A stretch of DNA of 13,064 nucleotides from Pavlovales sp. CCMP2436. Its lineage: Eukaryota > Haptophyta > Pavlovophyceae > Pavlovales. The stretch covers positions 68,586 through 81,649 of the forward strand of contig MU631881.1 of the NCBI GenBank assembly GCA_026770615.1, in the 5' to 3' direction. Both the position numbers and the translations under genes were made by a program. Positions 7,621 to 13,064 of this stretch are shown here, in pieces. A model generated the notes under the pieces. It saw nothing but the letters and a program-made list of their open reading frames with translations. It made no database searches and was not told where the DNA came from. Positions within the stretch are counted from its first letter, which is position 1; each line of letters begins with the position of its first letter.

Positions 7621-8428
7621 TCGAATTCGGAAATTCCGATATTGATATCGATCTGGCTCGCATTACGGTCGGATCTAAGCCGTGAGGCAGGCGCTGACTA
7701 ATCGTGATTTGTGAATCATAAATCAACCGTGAATTTATGGGCAGGTACATACCCCATAAGGGCAGTTGTCTTGAGAGCGTGGAAAGGAAGTGCTTGCTCA
7801 ATAATCCCCACAATACAAGCGGCTAGACCCCTTAGACGGATCCTATTCAACCTTATTCAATAGGCAAGGTGCACGCTGTCGCCATTTCTCTCTGGTTCGT
7901 TCTGCAGAGCTGAGCCTTGGAAAGTAGGGTCTCAAGAGGCAAAGAAAGAGCCCCACCCCATCGGAACTTATTGAATAAGTAATTAAATTTTACTAATTAA
8001 ATGCATATTTTAAATTAAATAAACATTCCTATTAAATAGGCAAATTTCAGGGGGTACCAATAGGCTCGAGTCAGAGAGCGTTCTGGGAGGCGTGGGGAGC
8101 GAGCGACACCCTCGCGTATAGCCTTATGCGTGGCCGAGGTGCAGGTGATACCGCTCGTCGAGTCTCCGATGTCAAGCGGCCTCTCGGCCCGGGCTGGAAT
8201 TTCTGCCTTTTTGTGCCAGCCTCGGCTGGCCCCAGTCTGCCCTGGCCGGGGCGCAGCCCCCGTCAGTCTCCGCCAGTCTGAGGGCGCGGCAGACTGAGCC
8301 CGCAGGGCCCAGCCAGTCTGGACCCAGGCGGCGGCCGGAGGCCGCCGGGGCGCCGTAGGCCGCCGCTGTACTAATATAGCGCGAGATATAAATTATACGT
8401 AAAAATTAATAAAGAGCGAATTGAAATG
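7621..8428. other. Gene-free stretch with AT-rich and CAGTCTG-rich parts
   Basis: No credible gene is visible. Bases 7907-7952 are the partner of the dispersed repeat at 348-393. Bases 7970-8040 are strongly AT-rich with short inverted pieces such as cttattgaataag. Bases 8220-8330 repeat the heptamer cagtctg (or its complement) several times within GC-rich sequence. A last AT-rich piece (8370-8428) leads into the tgac repeat. Confidence 0.5.
7907..7952 (+). repeat. Dispersed repeat fragment, inverted partner of 348-393
   Basis: It matches the reverse complement of 348-393 at 39 of 46 positions. The match continues loosely into AT-rich sequence on the right. Two copies about 7.5 kb apart in opposite orientation indicate an old dispersed repeat family. 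Confidence 0.65.
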
Positions 8429-8447
8429 TGACTGACTGACTGACTGA
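8429..8447. repeat. tgac microsatellite at the left MITE insertion site
   Basis: Nearly five tgac units precede the MITE, and three to four more continue after it (8603-8617). The MITE therefore inserted into a tgac repeat. The last eight bases (ctgactga, 8440-8447) match the eight bases after the element. Confidence 0.85.
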
Positions 8448-8602
8448 CCGGCTCATAGAAAGCCCCGCAGGGCCCCCGGGGGCCCCACCGGAGGCGCCTA
8501 TGTGACTAACATATAACTAACTTGTCACATAGCCCGGGGGCCCACGGGGCCCCGGGGGCCCCGCGGATAATCCCCGTACGTTACGCCTTTTCTAAGAGCC
8601 GG
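8448..8602 (+). mobile_element. MITE copy 1, 155 bp, with 8-bp target-site duplication
   Basis: It begins ccggctcatagaaa and ends tttctaagagccgg, so the ends are inverted repeats of about 14 bp with one mismatch. It is flanked by ctgactga on both sides (8440-8447 and 8603-8610). The inside is extremely GC-rich with an inner inverted repeat (ctatgtgac / gtcacatag) around an AT-rich centre, and it encodes nothing. An 8-bp duplication with short inverted ends fits non-autonomous elements of the hAT or P superfamilies. The duplication alone is weaker evidence here because the flank is a microsatellite, but copy 2 confirms the borders. Confidence 0.9.
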
Positions 8603-8651
8603 CTGACTGACTGACTGAAAAGACTGGACTGGACTCGTCTGCTTGACTCCG

Positions 8652-8806
8652 AGCCTGGCATCATCTACTGAATCGATGCACAGCACGCGCTTGTTGGCCG
8701 TTGTGCTCTCGAACGACTCGAAGCGATGGGACACCCAGTCCAACGTGTAGCGCGTCGGCAGCTCATCTACTTCCCTGCGCTCCTCGCCATCCGGCATTAA
8801 AGCTGA
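8652..8806 (-). CDS. Exon-like fragment of an unrecognised gene
   Basis: On the minus strand a frame open from 8818 reads MPDGEERREVDELPTRYTLD, then WVSHRFESFESTTANKRVLC and IDSVDDARLGVKQ. Just upstream of it lies tttgtcgtccgtctcag, a good 3' splice-acceptor pattern, so this may be an internal exon whose start codon is elsewhere. It loses protein character near 8650, where agtcc/agtca repeats and the tgac microsatellite begin, and the MITE lies just beyond. The mix of residues looks like a real folded protein rather than low-complexity translation. I do not recognise the family. The right end of the exon is uncertain because I see no clear GT donor. Confidence 0.4.
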
Positions 8807-8969
8807 GACGGACGACAAATACGAAACCCCCCAAAAATGTTACTAACTCCAGTGTGTAAGTTTCTAGTTAAACGTCCGAACCGCCATCGTAGCCCCGCTG
8901 CTCCCTGTGCTGCGCGAGCGTGCAGCTGCAACTGCGCCCCCCGAGGGGGGCGCTGCCTGGCTCGCCACC

Positions 8970-9629
8970 ATGATGTTACTCTTCGCCACCATGCTATTGC
9001 TTCTGTCACGTGCTGTGACGGGCGCTGTTTCGCGCGGCGGCGAGCAGCACGCGGAGACGCCGCTCAAGGCTACCAAAGCTACGACGACGATGCTGCTTCC
9101 TGCGGCCACCGCAGTGTGCGCGCTCGCAGCGGCGCAATGCTGTCCACTCGAGGTACTTGCTGGCACCTCTCGACCACCCGTCTCGCTCGGGTCCTCAAGT
9201 GGATGTGCGCCGCGCGCTGCGGTGGGCGCTGCCGCGCGCGGCGGCGTGCCGCACGCGGAGACGCCGCTCAAGGCCACCAAGGCTACGACGACGATGCTGC
9301 TCCCTGCGGCCGCCGCAGTGTGCGCGCTTGCAGCGTTGCGATGCTGTCCACTTGAGGTACTCGCTGGCACCTCTCGACCACCCGTCTCGCTCGGGTCCTC
9401 AAGTGGATGTGCGTCGCGCGCTTGCGGAGGGCGCTGCTGCGCGCGGCGGCGGGCCGCACATGGAGACGCCGCTCAAGGCTACCAAGGCTACGACGACGAT
9501 GCTGCTCCCTGCGGCCGCCACGGCAGGACTGCGGCGGCTGAGGCGCGACCGAGGCGGGGCGTGGGGGCCGGGGCGCACACACTGTGCTGGTGCATGAGGG
9601 TTTGGGTCGATCGCTCGGCCTCAGCCTGA
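8970..9629 (+). CDS. Open frame across the 204-bp repeat with a signal-peptide-like start; doubtful gene
   Basis: The ATG at 8970 sits in gccaccatg, an ideal eukaryotic start context, and opens MMLLFATMLLLLSRAVTGAV, which looks like a signal peptide or anchor. The frame stays open for 219 codons. Two copies of a 68-residue unit follow (AETPLKATKATTTMLLPAA, then CPLEVLAGTSRPPVSLGSSS). The third copy is frameshifted because its spacing is 205 instead of 204. A second gccaccatg lies 22 bp downstream, so the ideal context may be coincidence within a small duplication. The minus strand is also open across the repeat (8864-9370, with SSIVVVALVALSGVSAC), so coding cannot be assigned with certainty. 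The family is unknown. Confidence 0.3.
   Translation: MMLLFATMLLLLSRAVTGAVSRGGEQHAETPLKATKATTTMLLPAATAVCALAAAQCCPLEVLAGTSRPPVSLGSSSGCAPRAAVGAAARGGVPHAETPLKATKATTTMLLPAAAAVCALAALRCCPLEVLAGTSRPPVSLGSSSGCASRACGGRCCARRRAAHGDAAQGYQGYDDDAAPCGRHGRTAAAEARPRRGVGAGAHTLCWCMRVWVDRSASA
9020..9522. repeat. Tandem repeat, period 204-205 bp, about 2.5 copies
   Basis: The landmark gggcgctg recurs at 9020, 9224 and 9429, and ggagacgccgctcaagg recurs with the same spacing. Copies are highly similar over their whole length, differing by scattered single bases and one 1-bp indel. The third copy stops near 9522. A period of 204 (68 codons) in the first step with 205 in the second shows that reading frame is not, or no longer, maintained. 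Confidence 0.93.
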
Positions 9630-10200
9630 CGTTGACCAAGCCAGTGACTGCAAAACACCTGTTGAACCATGCTGAGCCGCTAACATATAGTTTAACGTCC
9701 GTCTCCGGGAGGCTCGCACTGGAAAGATTAAGCTGGCCTCTGTATGTACAACTAACTAGATTAATGAAAGGGGGTTCGGGCTGGCGGTACGTTCCAAGTT
9801 CAAGTCAGGCTGATCTTAGCGCTCCGACGCAGGCTCCTATGCGCTACGCCGAAGTGGGGAGCTGGTTGAAGTGGTGGATGATGAGGAAGCCGAAAACAAA
9901 GCGCTGACGTCGCTGCGCAACGCGGGGCCACCCGACAGTGCGCGAGCAAGCGAGTCCATTGGTGATCCCACCGGTGACGTATCGTTGGGAAGCGATGGGG
10001 TTTTGAATGTCGAGAACTCGTTCAATACATATCAGTCAATATATATAAGCGGCGTAGCGCGTAGGAGCCTGCGTCGGAGCGCTAAGATCAGCCTGACCGG
10101 AACTTGAAATGTACCGCCAGCCCGAACCCCCCTACATTAATATAAGCGGATCAGCATTGTTCAACAGGTGTTGTTCAGTCACTGACTAGGTCGACGTCAG
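9626..10200. mobile_element. Inverted-repeat element, about 575 bp, with 150-bp arms
   Basis: The reverse complement of 10051-10200 matches the left arm 9626-9850 almost throughout. The matching blocks include ctgacgttgacc / ctgacgtcgacc, aacacctgttgaac, ggttcgggctggcggtac and tcttagcgctccgacgcagg. The left arm carries about 70 extra bases (roughly 9685-9757) that the right arm lacks, so one arm gained an insertion or the other a deletion. The spacer is 9851-10050. I could not find a target-site duplication, so transposition is inferred from the long inverted arms alone. Confidence 0.7.
9820..10107 (+). CDS. Small open frame in the spacer of the inverted-repeat element; hypothetical
   Basis: After a TAG at 9817-9819 one frame is open to the TGA at 10105-10107 (about 95 codons), with the first ATG only at 9871. 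It reads GELVEVVDDEEAENKALTSL, then GPPDSARASESIGDPTGDVS and GVLNVENSFNTYQSIYISG. The acidic start and balanced composition look more like real protein than the neighbouring frames. About a third of the frame lies in the inverted arms. It may be a fragment of a host or transposon gene caught between the arms. No family is recognised, and it is too short to identify a transposase. Confidence 0.25.
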   Translation, partial: RSDAGSYALRRSGELVEVVDDEEAENKALTSLRNAGPPDSARASESIGDPTGDVSLGSDGVLNVENSFNTYQSIYISGVARRSLRRSAKISLTGT

Positions 10201-10224
10201 ACGTTAGTCCTGGAAGCAAGGATA

Positions 10225-10263
10225 GTGGTGGTAGAGGTGGTGGTAGAGGTGAGGTTGATGGTG
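10225..10263 (+). repeat. GGT-rich simple repeat
   Basis: Imperfect gtggtggtagag units run from 10225 to 10263. This is low complexity with no coding implication. Confidence 0.8.
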
Positions 10264-10341
10264 AACTCGTAGCGGATGCCACAGGCTCCCCCCCTTAGAT
10301 AATACAGAGGTAGTCGGTAGTCCGTGGGCGCCCCGTGCCGC

Positions 10342-10497
10342 CCGGCTCTTAGAAAAGGCGTAACGTACGGGGATTTATCCGTGGCCCCCGTGGGGCCCCG
10401 TGGGCCCCCGGGCTATGTGACAAGTTAGTTATATGTTAGTCACATAGGCGCCTCCGGCGGGGCCCCCGGGGGCCCTGCGGGGCTTTCTAAGAGCCGG
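10342..10497 (-). mobile_element. MITE copy 2, 156 bp, inverted, with 8-bp target-site duplication
   Basis: This is the reverse complement of MITE copy 1 with only a few differences, mostly in the GC-rich runs. Read on the plus strand it starts ccggctcttagaaa and ends tttctaagagccgg. The flanks are cgtgccgc at 10334-10341 and cgtgccgc at 10498-10505, an exact 8-bp target-site duplication in non-repetitive sequence. That fixes the borders of the family. The two copies face each other 1.74 kb apart. Confidence 0.95.
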
Positions 10498-10505
10498 CGT
10501 GCCGC

Positions 10506-10942
10506 TACAGTCAGCAGCCCAGCCGTCACATGTGTCACGGTGTCACAGTGTGTCACATAGGCCCAGTCTGCTCCTTTTTGGAAGTCAAAGGGGCCCCGTC
10601 TGCGCCATTGAAAGGGCCCGGCTGGTAAGTTATTTGGTAGCAATTCCAGCCCGGCTCTCGGCGAGCGGCTCAGGCTTGAGCGGCAGCGACGTAGGGTCAG
10701 CGTCTGCCATGCTGAAAACTTCGTATTCTTTCTTCGTGAATTTACCAGGTCATAATGGTCCACCGGGAGGTCGCATCGTCAATCTGATTGAATCCAGGCT
10801 ATCCACATGTCGTGACGTCCACGGCAATGTGCGGTGACCCTGGGTGTCCGACGCGCGGTGCATTGGCTACAGCGTGCCGAACGCAGCCAATTGAACAGGT
10901 CAAAAAGCTGGTTAAATAGGCTCAGGGGTCTAGCCGCAGGGT
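10506..10942. other. Stretch without recognisable gene; TGTCAC cluster
   Basis: Bases 10525-10558 contain the hexamer tgtcac three times plus overlapping gtcaca pieces. A plus frame (10499-10837) and a minus frame (10440-10763) are both open, but neither shows a known domain, and both run into the MITE or its duplication. Peptides such as YSFFVNLPGHNGPPGGR near 10730-10780 might be coding, but nothing supports this further. Confidence 0.4.
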
Positions 10943-11080
10943 GTCGCGGGCAATAAGAAACTGAAACATTAAGAAACTAAGCCTCATTTTTGTGCCCTAC
11001 AGTGGTGATTTAATCAAAGTTCAAGCATTGTGTGTAGGTATAATGTGCTAAGAAACTAAACCTCAGTCTCAAAATTGCCG
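10943..11080 (+). repeat. Dispersed repeat module R1, copy a
   Basis: It aligns with 12321-12449 from gtcgcgggc through aataagaa, agcctc and tttttgtg to caaaattgccg. Identity is moderate, with several small gaps. It is non-coding. Confidence 0.65.
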
Positions 11081-11472
11081 TTCTTATTTCTCGCGACACT
11101 CTGTATTATTAATGATCGCGCGCTGTCCGATTGCTGAAGGCCTTTGACTTTATTTCCTTTCCCTTTCACTTCTCCTTCCTTTTTTTGTCCGCGATAAATA
11201 GCTTAAGCTTATTTCTGCCATCTCGGTTTCAGGTTAGTTACTTAAATTTTCCTTCTAGAATAAAATATAAAATAAAAGTTCAAGTCCCAATCGACTCGCG
11301 CGCGTCTCGCGGAGGTGGTCCTTAGCAATTATTACATCTTATCTTTAACCTATGCGTCGTGCAGACGAGGTTGACTGGCGTGTTTGTAGTACCTACTCAG
11401 AGTGCGAGGTTAATTCAAATATAGTGGATAGATGCACATCTGAAGACGTCATCTCTGTGTATTGTATATGTG
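11081..11472. other. AT-rich stretch between repeat modules, no gene seen
   Basis: It is pyrimidine-rich at 11145-11190 and contains ctcggtttcag (11221-11231), which could be a splice acceptor, but no convincing exon follows. The corresponding gap between R1 and R2 in the copy at 12.3-12.6 kb is much shorter, so this segment may be an insertion into the repeat or a remnant of the full-length unit. Confidence 0.4.
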
Positions 11473-11541
11473 ACGCAGCGCTCAGACCAGCACAACATTC
11501 AGAACAGTCAGACGCCAGCTTGAATCCCTATCATAAATAAG
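11473..11541 (+). repeat. Dispersed repeat module R2, copy a
   Basis: It shares agcgctcagaccagcaca and ccagcttgaatccctatca with 12505-12575, with a few substitutions between. It is non-coding. Confidence 0.85.
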
Positions 11542-11935
11542 TATATACAAGCGTAACTACTGAAATCGTGAATCAAAAATGTACACTTTATAAAATCAAA
11601 TGTGTGTGACAATGTGAGTATCACAGATCGCATACGTGCGTAGCCTCGCGCCTTCGTTCCACCGCTTTTAAAAGGGCGCCTCCTACCTAAGGTGAGGTTT
11701 GGGATAAGCGAGATATTGGCAATATTTTCTCCAATATTACCAGCGAAGATTTTTGTCCAATATGTTTGCCACATATTGCCATATTCACAGTGGCAATAAA
11801 AAGCAATAAGTCATTATGCATCGAAGATTAGTCCAAATTAGTCTCAGTCTTACACAAGGTAATTCTCATTTTTTGCCGACAAATAAAATTAAATTTAGTT
11901 CATACTTGAGCCTCTGCAGTCTGCCCCTCCTCCGG
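11542..11935. other. AT-rich stretch with short inverted repeats; probable 3' flank of the minus-strand exon
   Basis: No gene is seen on the plus strand. Around 11709-11800 the motif ggcaatat and its complement recur, for example tggcaatat at 11717-11725 and atattgcca at 11773-11781. For the minus-strand exon starting at 11936 this would be 3' untranslated and downstream sequence. I see no exact AATAAA on that strand close to the stop. Confidence 0.4.
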
Positions 11936-12194
11936 TCAGAAGTCAAACTCGTTGTCGTCCCAGCCGGCTGCGGCCGCGGCCGCGGGCAGAATGCCAGACG
12001 CCGGATCTGTCCTGGCCGGCGGCATGCTGGGCTGCGAGGCAAAAGCGGCGCTCGGCTCGTCGTCGTTGCCGTCGTCGTCGGAGTCGTCCCACTGGCGCTG
12101 GCCGATGGCGACGGAGGGACCGGTGCGCCGGCTCGCGCCACCCGCTGTCTTTGGGCGGGCGGCCTCGGCGCGGCTCCCGGGTGCTTCGTCTCGC
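11936..12194 (-). CDS. Terminal exon of an unrecognised acidic Trp/Phe-motif protein
   Basis: On the minus strand the sequence tgtcttgttccttatcgcag (12214-12195) is a strong 3' splice-acceptor pattern. The frame after it is open for about 85 codons, ending with TGA at 11938-11936. It reads RDEAPGSRAEAARP, then GQRQWDDSDDDGNDDEPSAA, SQPSMPPARTDPASG, and ends AAAAGWDDNEFDF. The product is disordered and has two acidic Trp motifs (WDDSDDD and WDDNEFDF) at the C-terminus. Short acidic W-x-x-F or D-x-F motifs like these often bind adaptor appendage domains in membrane traffic, and similar tails occur in SCY1-like proteins; that link is inference only. The base composition is GC-rich against AT-rich flanks. 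The start of the gene would lie to the right, beyond the intron. Confidence 0.6.
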
Positions 12195-12228
12195 CTGCGA
12201 TAAGGAACAAGACATGTCACATACAGGC

Positions 12229-12310
12229 AGGGTTTTACACATTTAGATTCCGGGAATGGGAATCTCAGGGAATTCCCGGGAATTCCCGTTCCAGGAAGTT
12301 GTAAAACCCT
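12229..12310. repeat. 82-bp palindromic element (agggttttaca ends)
   Basis: The ends agggttttaca (12229-12239) and tgtaaaaccct (12300-12310) are perfect inverted repeats, and the middle has nested palindromes (gggaattccc twice, gggaatgggaa). It lies in the presumed intron of the minus-strand gene. No target-site duplication is visible. It may be a tiny MITE or solo fold-back. Confidence 0.75.
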
Positions 12311-12320
12311 TCATCAAGGC

Positions 12321-12449
12321 GTCGCGGGCTATAAGAAGCCGCAACCTCAAGAAATCGAGCCTCGTTTTTGTGTGTGCTTCATCGTAATTGGAGCAAAATT
12401 TAGCCATTGTTTGCATGTAATTTGCTTATAAGAATGCTCACAATTACCG
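12321..12449 (+). repeat. Dispersed repeat module R1, copy b
   Basis: This is the diverged partner of 10943-11080. Here it is followed directly by module R3. Confidence 0.65.
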
Positions 12450-12490
12450 CTGTGCCGTGGCGGCTGTAGCGGGGCGGGGTAGGAGAGAAG
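12430..12490 (+). repeat. Repeat module R3, copy a
   Basis: It matches 12573-12633 at 57 of 61 positions with an offset of 143 bp (aagaatgctcacaatt through gctgtagcggggcgggg to gagagaag). Confidence 0.93.
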
Positions 12491-12504
12491 AAAGGCAATG
12501 GGGG

Positions 12505-12575
12505 ACGTAGCGCTCAGACCAGCACAGCTTCCAGGACAATCAGACACCAGCTTGAATCCCTATCAGTAAATTAAG
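12505..12575 (+). repeat. Dispersed repeat module R2, copy b
   Basis: This is the partner of 11473-11541, lying between the two R3 copies. Confidence 0.85.
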
Positions 12576-12633
12576 AATGCTCACAATTGCCGCTGTGCCG
12601 TGGCAGCTGTAGCGGGGCGGGGCGGGAGAGAAG
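12573..12633 (+). repeat. Repeat module R3, copy b
   Basis: This is the second copy of R3, overlapping the end of R2 copy b by a few bases. The next shared piece (tccgacgagctcgcttt at 12636-12652 and 12783-12799) has a similar offset of 147 bp. The region thus looks like a degenerate tandem array with a step of about 145 bp. Confidence 0.93.
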
Positions 12634-12635
12634 AC

Positions 12636-12799
12636 TCCGACGAGCTCGCTTTGGCGCCGCGGGCGAGATTGAGAGGTGTGGCGGATGAGGAGGCGGAGGT
12701 GGGGTTGGACGGGGGAATGGAGAGATTGGAAGGGGGGTTGGAGGGGGGATCGGAGGGGGAGTTGTGCGGCGGGAGCGAAAAATCCGACGAGCTCGCTTT
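12636..12799 (+). repeat. 17-bp direct repeats flanking a G/A-rich tract
   Basis: The sequence tccgacgagctcgcttt is identical at 12636-12652 and 12783-12799, with looser similarity after each copy. Between them, 12700-12775 is G/A-rich with imperfect ttggaggggg units. A similar G-rich piece reappears at 13037-13064. Confidence 0.85.
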
Positions 12800-12839
12800 C
12801 GCGCTACGCGAGAGAAATAGAGAGAGCAATTGTAACGGT

Positions 12840-12887
12840 GATCATCATCATCATCAACATCGTCATCGTCGTTATCACCACCATCAA
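12840..12887. repeat. Trinucleotide-type (atc/cat) microsatellite
   Basis: Imperfect atc units run from about 12841 to 12887. On the minus strand they would give a run of Asp, which explains the open minus frame here. I take it as low complexity, not a gene. Confidence 0.85.
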
Positions 12888-12900
12888 AAAAAGCAACCAT

Positions 12901-12977
12901 CGCGCGCGCGCACGCGTGAAAGAAAAAAAGAAAAAAAATCGCGCACGCAGGCGCACGCACACGCGCACACGCACACA
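12901..12977. repeat. CG/CA dinucleotide-rich low-complexity tract
   Basis: A (cg)n start, an a/g-rich middle (gaaagaaaaaaagaaaa) and an imperfect (ca/cg)n run to 12977 form the tract. Purine-pyrimidine alternation here could favour Z-DNA, but that is a general property. Confidence 0.85.
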
Positions 12978-13064
12978 CCTGGGGTCCGCGGCAGGCCCCC
13001 TGGGAAGAGGTGTCTCGGAGGAGGATGCGGCGGGTAGGTTGGAGGGGGGGTTGGAGAGGGGGTC

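Noticed and set aside
7258..7645. Overlapping open frames with Arg-Pro, Ala-Arg-Leu and Pro-Ser repeats
   Set aside because: They are caused by the 12-bp minisatellite, which keeps all frames open.
8864..9370. Minus-strand open frame of 168 codons across the tandem repeat
   Set aside because: GC-rich repeats with a period divisible by three stay open in several frames at once. It lacks a start context, and the plus frame has the better start.
9020..9522. Ankyrin-repeat protein in the 204-bp tandem repeat
   Set aside because: The TPL motif is present, but the helix pattern, Gly-His and loop residues of ankyrin repeats are missing in every frame.
12571..12978. Minus-strand frame with Asp-run and Pro-rich segment
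   Set aside because: It is the translation of microsatellites and G-rich repeats, with no domain and with repeat modules at both ends.
1..13064. CRISPR array, tRNA or rRNA genes, or a bacterial defence operon
   Set aside because: No regularly spaced short repeats with unique spacers, no tRNA-like B-box and cloverleaf arms, and no operon structure were found by eye. The repeats present are explained by transposons and satellites.

Overview
This window looks like repeat-rich nuclear DNA of a eukaryote. The evidence is decayed non-LTR retrotransposon reverse transcriptases, short non-autonomous DNA transposons with target-site duplications, satellite-type tandem repeats, and isolated GC-rich exon-like pieces with pyrimidine-rich splice-acceptor-like sequences. 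I see no prokaryotic operons, ribosome binding sites, rRNA, tRNA or CRISPR. The GC-rich coding-like pieces (with C-rich 12-bp repeats and Gly/Ala/Arg-rich products) would suit a GC-rich alga or other protist, but the species cannot be read from the sequence. No intact protein-coding gene can be claimed with high confidence.

Layout. Bases 1-60 are pure A. Bases 61-445 carry no gene, only small hairpins and a piece of a dispersed repeat that recurs inverted near 7.9 kb. Bases 453-760 are a fold-back element built from four copies of one 48-bp arm, flanked by a 7-bp target-site duplication. From about 960 to 6290 lie two related but clearly different non-LTR retrotransposon remnants, head to tail. 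Element A (about 960-4340) keeps reverse transcriptase, an RNase H-like domain and a C-terminal tail in several shifted frames. Element B (about 4262-6290) keeps one long frame with few stops and breaks off just before the catalytic WMDD-type box.

Bases 6300-7620 are GC-rich: a signal-peptide-like reading frame broken by a perfect 23-bp tandem duplication, further coding-like pieces, a G-run and a 12-bp minisatellite. Bases 7621-8440 appear non-coding. Bases 8448-8602 and 10342-10497 hold two inverted copies of one ~155-bp MITE, each with its own perfect 8-bp target-site duplication. Between them are an exon-like minus-strand piece, about 2.5 copies of a ~204-bp tandem repeat inside a long open frame, and a ~575-bp inverted-repeat element whose spacer is open for translation.

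The right end (10506-13064) contains diverged repeat modules shared between 10.9-11.5 kb and 12.3-12.6 kb, a probable minus-strand terminal exon at 11936-12194 ending in acidic Trp/Phe motifs, an 82-bp palindromic element, and simple repeats.

The genes do not form a working pathway. The window is best read as layered transposon insertions into host sequence, with a few host exon fragments surviving.
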